Part shown: positions 43,370-51,821 of the stretch, piece by piece
Position numbering within the stretch: the first letter of the stretch is position 1
Layout: every line of letters starts with the position of its first letter
Assembly (NCBI RefSeq): GCF_011059105.1
Contig: NZ_JAALLS010000001.1
Span: 124,001-188,000 of the forward strand
From: Fodinibius halophilus
GTDB taxonomy: Bacteria; Bacteroidota; Rhodothermia; Balneolales; Balneolaceae
Reading direction: 5' to 3'
Length of the DNA: 64,000 nucleotides
Position numbers and translations under genes: made by a program
Notes under the pieces: generated by a model
Seen by the model: only the letters and a program-made list of their open reading frames with translations
Database searches by the model: none
Told to the model about the DNA's origin: nothing

Positions 43370-46366
43370 ATGGCCCCAAGGCTACTTTTTGAGGTAAAAT
43401 TTAAAGCTATTCTTTTTTCAGTTTTCCTTGTATTGGGGGGATTGCAAGTAGGGTACGGACAATCGTTGACTGCCGGAGATGTTGCATTTACTGGATTTAA
43501 TGCAGATTCGCCTGACGGGTTTGCAGTGGTCGTGTTTAAAAATATTGCAGCCGGTGAAGAGATTCATTTTAGTGAAGGACCTTGGGAAGGCAGTGCATTT
43601 GACAGCAATGCCGGCGACCTAACATGGGTGGCACCTTCGGGTGGAATCTCTGCGGGTACCGTACTTGCCTTTAGCGATGTAAATAGTACTCCGTCTGTAA
43701 ATACGGGTACAATCACTGATGATTCGAATATTAATTTATCAGGAAGCAGCAGTGTCATTTATGCCTATACCGGATCGGATAAAGATACACCCGATACCAT
43801 ATTGGCTGCGGCGGCAAATTCCGTGGATGAATACAACGGAACTGAAGGAACCTTGACCGGGACCGGGCTATCACAAAATGATGAGGCTATTTTGCTTTCC
43901 GATGCTGTTGATGTTCATGAATATATCGGAGACCGAAGCGGGAATACCCCAATAGGGTATCTGTCTCAGTTAAATGACAATGCCAAGTGGCAAGAAGAAA
44001 ATGGCTCTGGAAGCCAGGCGTCTCAAGTGTTACCATTTAATACTGAGCCTTTCACTATTGTTTCGGCACCCACCATAGCATTCTCGTCTGATAAAGCTAG
44101 TGGAACTGAGGGGGGCACGGCTTCCATTACCGTTAAATTATTGGAATCAAACGGCTTGGCAGTTGATGTAGAGGTGAAATTTTTGAGTACCGCTAGTACT
44201 GCTGATGTTTCAGATATTGATAATTATGCTAATACTACTGTAAGTTTTGGAGCCGGTGCTGCGGACGGAACTACTCAGGATGTATCTATAACCCTTTCGG
44301 ATGACAGCGATTTTGAAGGGAGCGAAAAGGCAGTATTTGAATTAAGTAATAATACCGGCGGTGCTATTATAAAGCCGGGCGTATTGACCTTGACTATTGA
44401 GGATAACGATGCTGCCAAAGTTGTAATCAATGAGTTTTTAGCGGATCCGCCATCCGGAAGTGCGGGAGATGCCAATGGAGATGGTACCAGGGATACTTAT
44501 GATGATGAATTTGTTGAAATTGTTAATTCCGAAACTAAAGATATTGACATTTCGGGTTGGCAGCTTTCTGATGATGGGGGAAGCAGTAAAACTTATACTT
44601 TTCCTGAGGGGACGGTGTTGTCGGCGGGTAGAGCAATTGTTGTTTTTGGAGGAGGTTCGCCATCGGGGCAGTTCGGCAGCGCATTGGTGCATGCTGCAAG
44701 TAGTTTGAGTTTGTCAAACAGTTCGGGACAGGTAACATTGCTAGATGCCTCCGGTACTATTGTTGATAATTTCTCTTATGGCAGTGAGGCCGGTGAAGAT
44801 GAATCTTTAACCCGTGATCCTGATGTGTCGGGTGCACTTGGCAGTAAGCATGCAGGGGTGTCCGGTAGTGGTGGCGCCCCCTTTTCTCCCGGTACCGAAG
44901 TAGATGGCAGTTCTTTTGGCACTGGCCATGCGATAGCAATCCGGGGCAGTGAGGGCTGGCGCATGATATCATCTCCGGTTCAGGGAGCTTCATTTGATAC
45001 TATGATTGGCGACTTCTGGGTGCAGGGGCTATCCGGCTCTGATGATCCCTCGGGGAGTGAAACGGTCTTTTCGTGGACGGAGTCGAGTGGTGGGGCATTT
45101 TCTGCGCCATCCGGTATGTCTTCTACTTTGGAGGCCGGTAAAGGATATATCATTTACGTTTTTGAAGATGATGAATTTAGTACTTCCGGTATCCAAGGGG
45201 GATTCCCAAAAATTATTAAATCAACAAATACTGAAAACAGTGGAACGGTCAATGTGCCTGTTTCATCAAATGATGCTAATGGTGTAAACGGTATTGATGA
45301 AAACGAGGGATGGAATCTTTTGGGGAATCCTTTTGATGCAGATATTTCGGTAGACGCGCTATTTACGGCTTTGGAGACTGCCGGTACTGTTAATGCCAAT
45401 ATTTATGTTTGGGATAACGACAACAGTGGAGGGGCAGACTATGTGGAATTGTCAAAAGGGGATGGCGAACTCCTGGCCCCTTACCAGGCCTTTTGGGTCC
45501 GCTACACTCAAAGTGGTATTGATACGGATGTTGCTTTTGATAGAGATGATTTGATAGCAAATACCGGAACCGCTTTTTATAAAGAAACTGCTGAGCCTTC
45601 TTTCCGTTTTGCCCTGAAGCTCCATGCCGGGCAAAAGCATGATGCCTATCAGTTGGAGTTTAATGAGAACGGGGCCATCGATTTAGATCGTTTTGATGGG
45701 TACCACCTGTTTTCTTTAGATCCGAGCTCTATAAATATTTTTAGTACGTTGAATAACAATCGTCTGCAGAAAAATGTGTTGCCTGCTAATCTGGATGTCA
45801 CGGTGGAGATTCCACTTCAGTTTCAAGTTGGCAGTATCAATGAACTGGTATTTAAGTGGGGAGACCTCCAAGGTGCTCCAAAAGATTGGGAGTTTGTACT
45901 TGTAGATAAAACGACCAATCGGGAAATAAATTTACGAACTTCAAATAAGTATGAGTTCAAAAATTATACCGAAGGGCAGCCGCAAAAAACGAATGGAAAC
46001 AGACAGTTACTAAATAAAGGGAAGGGCGAAGCGGATTCTGACACTCGGTTTGTACTCTCAGTTCGACCCAATCCAAACGAACTATCTTCTGACGAAATAC
46101 CCAATTCTGCTAAACTAAATCCCAATTATCCCAATCCATTTAATCCTACTACAACTATTTCATATGAACTTGCTAAAGATATGGAAGTGACGTTGACGGT
46201 TTGGAATATGATTGGTCAAAAAGTAGCAACACTTGTTGATGGGCCGGTAGAAGCGGGTGAAAAAGAAGTCACCTGGAATGCCAGTAATATGCCAAGTGGT
46301 ATTTATATCGCACGTTTTGAGGTAGGTGGAGCGGTTTATACCCGAAAAATGACACTAATCAAATAA
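43370..46366 (+). CDS. T9SS-sorted extracellular protein with Calx-beta and lamin-tail domains
   Basis: A 998-residue secreted protein. A signal peptide (about 1-30, ending GYGQS) is followed by an N-terminal domain of unknown type (about 32-225, AGDVAFTGFNADSPDGFAVV). Next come a Calx-beta domain (about 236-347, GTEGGTASITVKL to LTIEDNDAA) and a lamin-tail domain (about 350-475, KVVINEFLADPPSGSAGDA to SGTIVDNFSYGS) with a calcium-like D-A-N-G-D-G-T-R-D loop. A long beta-rich region precedes the C-terminal sorting signal (about 915-998): NPNYPNPFNPTTTISYELA, then VEAGEKEVTWNASNMPSGIY and RKMTLIK. The last is the type A T9SS signal, so the protein should cross the outer membrane and be anchored or released. 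Such cargo often includes hydrolases or adhesins; no catalytic domain is evident here. Confidence 0.85.
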   Translation: MAPRLLFEVKFKAILFSVFLVLGGLQVGYGQSLTAGDVAFTGFNADSPDGFAVVVFKNIAAGEEIHFSEGPWEGSAFDSNAGDLTWVAPSGGISAGTVLAFSDVNSTPSVNTGTITDDSNINLSGSSSVIYAYTGSDKDTPDTILAAAANSVDEYNGTEGTLTGTGLSQNDEAILLSDAVDVHEYIGDRSGNTPIGYLSQLNDNAKWQEENGSGSQASQVLPFNTEPFTIVSAPTIAFSSDKASGTEGGTASITVKLLESNGLAVDVEVKFLSTASTADVSDIDNYANTTVSFGAGAADGTTQDVSITLSDDSDFEGSEKAVFELSNNTGGAIIKPGVLTLTIEDNDAAKVVINEFLADPPSGSAGDANGDGTRDTYDDEFVEIVNSETKDIDISGWQLSDDGGSSKTYTFPEGTVLSAGRAIVVFGGGSPSGQFGSALVHAASSLSLSNSSGQVTLLDASGTIVDNFSYGSEAGEDESLTRDPDVSGALGSKHAGVSGSGGAPFSPGTEVDGSSFGTGHAIAIRGSEGWRMISSPVQGASFDTMIGDFWVQGLSGSDDPSGSETVFSWTESSGGAFSAPSGMSSTLEAGKGYIIYVFEDDEFSTSGIQGGFPKIIKSTNTENSGTVNVPVSSNDANGVNGIDENEGWNLLGNPFDADISVDALFTALETAGTVNANIYVWDNDNSGGADYVELSKGDGELLAPYQAFWVRYTQSGIDTDVAFDRDDLIANTGTAFYKETAEPSFRFALKLHAGQKHDAYQLEFNENGAIDLDRFDGYHLFSLDPSSINIFSTLNNNRLQKNVLPANLDVTVEIPLQFQVGSINELVFKWGDLQGAPKDWEFVLVDKTTNREINLRTSNKYEFKNYTEGQPQKTNGNRQLLNKGKGEADSDTRFVLSVRPNPNELSSDEIPNSAKLNPNYPNPFNPTTTISYELAKDMEVTLTVWNMIGQKVATLVDGPVEAGEKEVTWNASNMPSGIYIARFEVGGAVYTRKMTLIK

Positions 46367-46383
46367 AGTTTATTATTACAAAA

Positions 46384-46587
46384 GTGGGAATAAAAAAGAA
46401 TTACTCCTTATTACTGGTTACGGTACTGTGTCTGTTAATTATCATAATCCTTGGATTACCCGGCGACTCTGTTGCTCAACCGAGCCTTCCCGGTAACCCT
46501 GAGCAAACACCTATTGACGGGGGATTAGGAATATTGGCAGCTATAGGCGGAGGATATGCTATTAAGAAATTACGGAAACAGAAATAG
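46384..46587 (+). CDS. PID-CTERM-like small membrane-tail protein
   Basis: A 67-residue protein starting at GTG, 17 nt after the previous stop codon. It has an N-terminal hydrophobic stretch (about 8-27) followed by SVAQPSLPGNPEQTP, then PIDGGLGILAAIGGGYAIKK and RKQK. The P-I-D-G-G motif, short hydrophobic helix and basic end form the PID-CTERM-like protein-sorting tail known in Bacteroidetes, comparable to PEP-CTERM. The predicted mature peptide between the signal sequence and this tail is only about 15 residues. No exosortase-like enzyme is visible nearby. It probably shares the transcript of the T9SS cargo gene. Sorting by a dedicated enzyme is inference from the tail. Confidence 0.72.
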   Translation: MGIKKNYSLLLVTVLCLLIIIILGLPGDSVAQPSLPGNPEQTPIDGGLGILAAIGGGYAIKKLRKQK

Positions 46588-46697
46588 CCTTTCAGATCCG
46601 TTTTAGTTTATATATTTTAGTTCATCGTTGATTAATTCAAAAGAATTCATAGCTTTACTTAAATCTCAATAAATACGGAGTATTTCTTTTAATAAAA

Positions 46698-47516
46698 ATG
46701 CAATATAAAAACATACAGGGACTTGAGGTCCCGGAAATTGGCCTCGGGACTTATAAGCTACACGACAGAGAGTGTTCTAAAATAGTTCGAACAGCACTCG
46801 ATCTTGGTTACAGACATATTGATACTGCTCAGATGTACAAAAATGAGCGTGAAATCGGGGAGGCACTCAGTGTTTCTAATGTACCCAGAGAAGATATCTT
46901 TCTGAGTACAAAGATCTGGCACACCAACCTCGATGCCGATGACGTTTTACAATCTACTGAAGAGAGCCTTAGACAGCTGGATACTCCATACGTAGATCTG
47001 CTAATGATTCACTGGCCCAATAACCAGTACGACCTTCGAGCAACCATTGAGTCTATGTTGGTACTCCGCGATCAGGGTAAGGCAATGAATATAGGGGTCA
47101 GTAACTTTCCGCTGGATCTACTCAAAGTAGTTAATGATGAGATTCGAGCACCTATTTTTTGTAACCAAGTTGAATTCCATCCGTTTATCGACCAGCTGGA
47201 TCTGCTTGATTATGCCCTGGAGAAAGATATTATGGTTACCGCCTATAGTCCGCTGGCTCAAGGGAAGGTTACGGAAAACAATGAAATGCAGGAGATTGCC
47301 CAAAAGTACGATAAATCACCTGCGCAGATCTCTTTACGCTGGTTGATCGAACAGGAAAATGTGGTGGCTATCCCTAAAGCCTCAAGTGAAGAACACCTCA
47401 AAGAAAACTTTGAAGTGTTTGATTTCTATCTTGAAGATGAGGATTTCGAAAGGATCGACCAACTGGAGAAAGGCACTCGATTGGTGAATCCAAGCTTTGC
47501 TCCGGACTGGGGATAG
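46698..47516 (+). CDS. Aldo/keto reductase
   Basis: A 272-residue NADPH-dependent aldo/keto reductase of the 2,5-diketogluconate reductase (DkgA) group. The catalytic tetrad is visible in order: Asp and Tyr in YRHIDTAQMYKNEREIGEAL (about 43-54), Lys in LSTKIW (about 74) and His in LLMIHWP (about 104-107). The cofactor phosphate-recognition segment VAIPKASSEEHLKENFEVFD lies near residue 226. Members reduce a wide range of sugar and lipid aldehydes and ketones. The sequence gives no specific substrate. It is a single gene followed by a strong terminator. Confidence 0.9.
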   Translation: MQYKNIQGLEVPEIGLGTYKLHDRECSKIVRTALDLGYRHIDTAQMYKNEREIGEALSVSNVPREDIFLSTKIWHTNLDADDVLQSTEESLRQLDTPYVDLLMIHWPNNQYDLRATIESMLVLRDQGKAMNIGVSNFPLDLLKVVNDEIRAPIFCNQVEFHPFIDQLDLLDYALEKDIMVTAYSPLAQGKVTENNEMQEIAQKYDKSPAQISLRWLIEQENVVAIPKASSEEHLKENFEVFDFYLEDEDFERIDQLEKGTRLVNPSFAPDWG

Positions 47517-47545
47517 AGCTTAGTACATAGCATATTTCTTTTTAG

Positions 47546-47577
47546 GGGGAACGATTTATTCGTTCCCCTTTTTTTAT
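47546..47577 (+). terminator. Intrinsic terminator after the aldo/keto reductase gene
   Basis: A 9-bp perfect stem GGGGAACGA/TCGTTCCCC with loop TTTAT and a tail of nine T. Its left side is also A/T-rich, so it may serve the convergent thioesterase gene. Confidence 0.9.
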
Positions 47578-47602
47578 AGCTTTGATATCAAGATATCTTA
47601 GA

Positions 47603-48319
47603 CTAAGAATGGGCCAATGCTAAAATCTTGCCATTGGTTTTTCTTATTTGAAATTGGTGCTGGTCTTTTTTCAATTGATATAATGCTTCTACGGTATCTC
47701 CCAGCATCGCTTCAGCCTTAAAAATAACATCAAGGTTGTTTATTCTTGTTTCTTTAGGCAGGCAAGCACACATCCATTCTATATATTTAACATTATTTAG
47801 GTGGTTGTTAAGATCTAAATCTGTTTTTCGAATATTATAAGTGTGATTTGACTCGACTTCTTCAAAAGTCTCAAATTCAGCTTCTGTTGGCGAAAGTAGA
47901 TGCTCGCTATCCCGAGGCACCAATTCCAGGATCTTCTTGGGAATTCTTACTGGGAGACGACTTTTTAGATCCAGTATTAGCCAATAGCTCAAGGCTCTTC
48001 CAATGATATTTTCATTATCGTCTAGCAGTAAAAAATCACGATGTGCCCGGAGGCCATCACCACCGGATGGCCAGGTTTTGATACGGATCGATTCTCGCCA
48101 TTCGGGGAATCGATTTATTTGAATCTGCAAGCGGTGAAGTACCCAAGTCCGTTTATCCTGTTGCAAATCAGTGATATCAAAGGAGAGTTTACGGGCATGA
48201 TTTCCGGCAATCTCTTGCAGTAGATCACAAATTGCGGGGAGGGTAGCCTGATGGTTATTATCTACCTCAGAGGCACGAATTTTAAATGATTCCTCGTAAA
48301 TTGATTTTTTAGTTGTCAT
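47603..48319 (-). CDS. Acyl-ACP thioesterase
   Basis: A double hot-dog acyl-ACP thioesterase of the FatA/FatB type. The N-terminal hot-dog has SFKIRASEVDNNHQATLPAI and WVLHRLQIQINRFPEWRESI with TWPSGGDGLRAHRDFLL. The C-terminal one has the catalytic-type segment RKTDLDLNNHLNNVKYIEWM, with Asp, Asn and His in D-x-N-x-H-x-N. It releases free fatty acids from acyl carrier protein. I choose the ATG at 48319 (MTTKKSIYEESF), giving 238 residues; a longer frame to a TTG at 48349 adds ten unlikely residues. It is monocistronic. A possible link with the LuxE/LuxC pair at 3.6-5.7 kb, which needs free fatty acid, is speculative. Confidence 0.88.
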   Translation of the reverse strand: MTTKKSIYEESFKIRASEVDNNHQATLPAICDLLQEIAGNHARKLSFDITDLQQDKRTWVLHRLQIQINRFPEWRESIRIKTWPSGGDGLRAHRDFLLLDDNENIIGRALSYWLILDLKSRLPVRIPKKILELVPRDSEHLLSPTEAEFETFEEVESNHTYNIRKTDLDLNNHLNNVKYIEWMCACLPKETRINNLDVIFKAEAMLGDTVEALYQLKKDQHQFQIRKTNGKILALAHS

Positions 48320-48364
48320 AGGAATGGGGCTTTTAGAAAGAAAGGACAAAGTAAACTTTTAAAT

Positions 48365-48646
48365 GGGAGTTTTGCAAAATTCGGTATGTTATCCTGAACC
48401 TGTGCTACGAAGCCATACCTGCACTTAAGGGTTTCGACAGATTACACCTTGGCGTAGTAGTAATGAGTTCAGGATCTCGGTTTTTAAAGTTAATAACTGT
48501 ATACGAGATGCTGAAAGAGATACTTCGACAGGCCAACCTGCGCCAGGGTATAACCTACTGAAACCTAAGGTGTAGGTCTGGCTTCGGCTGATAAACTCAG
48601 TACATGGTTCATGTATCACAAGATGTGACTAGTTTTGCAAAGCCCT
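48365..48646. repeat. Composite inverted-repeat element, copy 3 (long form)
   Basis: A 282-nt element with ends GGGAGTTTTGCAAAA and the inverted GTTTTGCAAAGCCC. Apart from two internal additions it aligns with copy 1 (13791-13921): GGATCTCGGTTTTTAAAG, TTAATAACTGTATACGAGAT and ACAAGATGTGACTAGTTTTG recur. The additions sit in each arm at the tip of the small hairpin, and the right-arm addition is close to the reverse complement of the left-arm one; for example GAAGCCATACCTGCAC on the left matches GAAGCCAGACCTACAC on the right's complement. The whole element is thus one long imperfect palindrome. Confidence 0.8.
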
Positions 48647-48774
48647 TTACAATGCTTTTTGGGAATGATCTCTGTAATAAACATTCCAAGTTTTCAAAAC
48701 TTGGAATGTTTGTATTGTAGCCCAACACACATGGTTACCAGTAGGAATGGGCTAAGATCGGCAGGCTATCAGGC
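48647..48774. other. Short spacer with ATTCCAAG/CTTGGAAT hairpin
   Basis: CATTCCAAGTTTT and AAAACTTGGAATG (48685-48710) form a perfect stem of about 13 bp around 48697. With the T-rich sequence on the left this could act as the terminator for the minus-strand RND operon ending at 48775. Nothing else is seen. Confidence 0.6.
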
Positions 48775-51700
48775 TCATTTTGTACCTGCCTGCCAAACCC
48801 GACTACCCCAGAGTTTAATATCATCAAGGATAAGATAAATTGCCGGTAAGATAACCAAAGTCACAACGGTAGAGAAGGTTAAGCCACCCACAATGGCACG
48901 AGCCATTGGAAAGTAGGGAGGTCCGTCACCGCCAATTTGGGTATTTCCAAAACAGAGGGGGAGAAGCCCCAGCACCGTAGTGGCAGCGGTCATCAAAATT
49001 GGGCGCATACGATCTTTTCCACCTTTGATAATGGCTTCGAAACGAGGCATACCTGATTCACGGAGCTGGTGGATATGGTCGATCAGTACGATACCGTTGT
49101 TTACCACAATTCCCATTAAGATAAGTATCCCGATCATCGCCATAAAAGAGAAGGTAGTGCCGGTAACCAGGAAGAACCAAAAGACCCCAACGACGGCAAA
49201 GAAAATAGAGGTAATGATACTGGATGGAAAGAGCACAGACTCGAAAAGCGAAGCCATCACCAAGTAAATCAGAAACATGGCTAAAAACATATTTACGAGC
49301 ATCTCATCCATTGCTTCTTGGTCTTGTTCAAAACTTCGGCCTTGGCTCCAGCCATAACCTGCGGGATAGTTAATTTGGTCCAGGACGGGGAAGATTCGCT
49401 CTTTTGCCTTGTTCATTGGCAGATCATCAAGACTAATGGTTACGCCCATCGAAGTTTGACGGTTTTCTCTGCGGATAGTCCGGGGGCCGGTATCCATTCG
49501 GTAATCTGCCAGTGAGGCAAGGGTAACCGTTTTTTCTTGATCTTCCAGCGTAACAGGCAGTTTCATAAGATCATCAATTGATTGGCGATCGCTATCTTGT
49601 AACGCCAATACAACATCGGTTTCGCCAAATTTGCCACGAACCCTGCGTAAATTCACGCCTCGTATAGAGCTGGAAACAAGATTGGCTACTTCACGCGTGG
49701 AAACCCCCAATTTTCGGGCTCGTTCCCGATCGACCATAACTTGTACTTCTTCGGTGCCGGTTTCCGCTTCAGAACGAACCTCAGCAATACCGGGGGTGTC
49801 CTCCAGTCGCCTGACAACTTCATCTGCCAAGTCTACAAGAACCTCCGAAGATTCTCCAATGATATATACCTGGAGCTGTTCGCCCCCGGTTCGGTCGCGA
49901 AATTCAAAAGATACCTCCCCGATAGCAAGTTTGGGCAGATTCTCTTCTATCTCTTTTTTGATGGTTTTAACATCTTTTTCTGCCTGGTCATTATCCGTAA
50001 GTAAAAGGGTAGATGTAGCTTGTTCAGGTTCGAAATAGGAATAGACCGCATCAATTTCGAACTTTTTCTTATTGCTGTAGAGGTATTCCTCTATTCGACT
50101 CACAGATTGTTCTACTCGTTCAACGGTATACCGGTCATTAAGTTGATAGTGGAGATAAAGTTCGCGTGATTTCGATGAAGGAAACATATCGATGTTTGTC
50201 ATACTCATGGGCACAATAACACTGAAAAGGGTACCAAAGATAAGCAAGCTCGAGGTATACCGGCGTTTTAAAAGCCAAGCTAATCCCTGGCTATACTTTT
50301 CTTCAAGCTTATCAATAATACGATTTTTCTCCTCTGACTTCTCTGGAGCTTTTACTTTCGAAGTAAGCAATGGAATAATCGTCAGGGAGATCAGCAGCGA
50401 AGCACATAGTGCCAGAATAATCGTAATGGCTACATGATATAGCTGAATGGCGATCATAGAATCTTCGCTGATGATATTAGGCAAAAATACTATGATCGTT
50501 GTCAGGGTACCGGCTGTAACAGCCATTGCTACCTGTTTAACTCCCCGTTTGGTAGCTTCTACCTTATCATTAATCAGGTTTTGGTTGCGATGGATATTCT
50601 CAGTGACTACAACCGCATTATCGACGAGCATTCCTACGGCCAGCATAAGCCCCATCATCGATAAAATATTAAGAGACAGATCCATAAAGTATAACAGCCC
50701 CAATGTTACGATAAGAGAAAAGGGAACCGCCATGGCAACAATAAGGGTGGTGCTGAGGCGTCGAAGGAAAAGGTAGAGGATAATAATAGAGAAAAAAGCA
50801 CCCAGCAGCCCGGCCTTTAAAAGCTCGGAAAGTGAACTTATAATACCGGCAGCCTGGTTGTTCATCTCATAGATTTTGATGCCCCGCATTTCGGGTAGCT
50901 TATTTATTTCATCAATTTCAGATAATACGTTGTCGCCAATTTCAACGGTATTGGCGCCTGATTCTTTAAATATATCAAGCCCAATGGCATATGTTTGATC
51001 TAAGTGGCGACCATAATCTCTATCGGGTTTTCCATAACCGACTGTTGCAATGTCTTTGAGCTGAAGATTATCTGGTCCAACAATCAATTGGGCAAATTCA
51101 GCAGGATCTGAAAGTTCTCCTGTAGGTCGAACCATATACCGTTTGCCGGCATCCTCTACTTTTCCGGCTGTGACCGAGAAATTACTTCTCCGTAGCTTCT
51201 GAGTGAGTTCATTAAGGTTTATTTTGTGGGCTTTGAGCCGCTCCGGAATGAGTTCAATTCGAATCTGTTTCTGTTCTACTCCATACAGATCTACCTTTGC
51301 AACCCCATTAATACGTTCAATACGTCGTTTAAGGTTGCGGTCAAGCAGATCATAAGCATTGGAAAGATTCCGCTCGCTGGATATACGAAGCTTCATCATG
51401 GGGTCGTCTTGTGCAGAAAACTTGTTGATGGTAAAACGCTCCATATCGTCAGGTAGCTGGTTACGAATACCATCAATCTTTTCTTTAACCTCCATCGCTT
51501 TCATACTGATGTTGGTCCCCATTTTGAACTGTACAAAAATACCCGCTTGGTTTTCGCTGGAAGTGGAGTTCATGCGTTCCAAACCGCTGATTGTTGCCAG
51601 GGCTTCCTCAATAGGTCGGGTAATGTTACGCTCGACCTCTTCTGGGGTAGAGTTGGGGTAGGGAACAGAAATATATGCACCGGGAAAAGAGATATCCGGG

Positions 51701-51810
51701 AAATACTCGAGAGGTACCATTCGGCTGGCAATGATGCCAATAACTACAAAGCTGATAAACACCATAATGGTGGTTACCGGTCGACGAAGTGAGAGATCAG
51801 TAAAATTCAT
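48775..51810 (-). CDS. RND efflux permease (second of two)
   Basis: A 1011-residue inner-membrane RND pump subunit of the AcrB/MdtB family with the usual twelve-helix plan and two large periplasmic loops. The N-terminus NFTDLSLRRPVTTIMVFISF is typical. The proton-relay motif in TM4, GLMLAVGMLVDNAVVVTENI (Asp pair), and the TM10-12 region MGIVVNNGIVLIDHIHQLRE and MTAATTVLGLLPLC are intact. It is transcribed last in a minus-strand operon with an adaptor and another RND permease 11 nt upstream. Having two permeases with one adaptor suggests a heteromeric MdtBC-like pump. Substrates are unknown; no TolC-like outer membrane factor is present in the window. Confidence 0.92.
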   Translation of the reverse strand: MNFTDLSLRRPVTTIMVFISFVVIGIIASRMVPLEYFPDISFPGAYISVPYPNSTPEEVERNITRPIEEALATISGLERMNSTSSENQAGIFVQFKMGTNISMKAMEVKEKIDGIRNQLPDDMERFTINKFSAQDDPMMKLRISSERNLSNAYDLLDRNLKRRIERINGVAKVDLYGVEQKQIRIELIPERLKAHKINLNELTQKLRRSNFSVTAGKVEDAGKRYMVRPTGELSDPAEFAQLIVGPDNLQLKDIATVGYGKPDRDYGRHLDQTYAIGLDIFKESGANTVEIGDNVLSEIDEINKLPEMRGIKIYEMNNQAAGIISSLSELLKAGLLGAFFSIIILYLFLRRLSTTLIVAMAVPFSLIVTLGLLYFMDLSLNILSMMGLMLAVGMLVDNAVVVTENIHRNQNLINDKVEATKRGVKQVAMAVTAGTLTTIIVFLPNIISEDSMIAIQLYHVAITIILALCASLLISLTIIPLLTSKVKAPEKSEEKNRIIDKLEEKYSQGLAWLLKRRYTSSLLIFGTLFSVIVPMSMTNIDMFPSSKSRELYLHYQLNDRYTVERVEQSVSRIEEYLYSNKKKFEIDAVYSYFEPEQATSTLLLTDNDQAEKDVKTIKKEIEENLPKLAIGEVSFEFRDRTGGEQLQVYIIGESSEVLVDLADEVVRRLEDTPGIAEVRSEAETGTEEVQVMVDRERARKLGVSTREVANLVSSSIRGVNLRRVRGKFGETDVVLALQDSDRQSIDDLMKLPVTLEDQEKTVTLASLADYRMDTGPRTIRRENRQTSMGVTISLDDLPMNKAKERIFPVLDQINYPAGYGWSQGRSFEQDQEAMDEMLVNMFLAMFLIYLVMASLFESVLFPSSIITSIFFAVVGVFWFFLVTGTTFSFMAMIGILILMGIVVNNGIVLIDHIHQLRESGMPRFEAIIKGGKDRMRPILMTAATTVLGLLPLCFGNTQIGGDGPPYFPMARAIVGGLTFSTVVTLVILPAIYLILDDIKLWGSRVWQAGTK

Positions 51811-51821
51811 GAGATAGTCCC

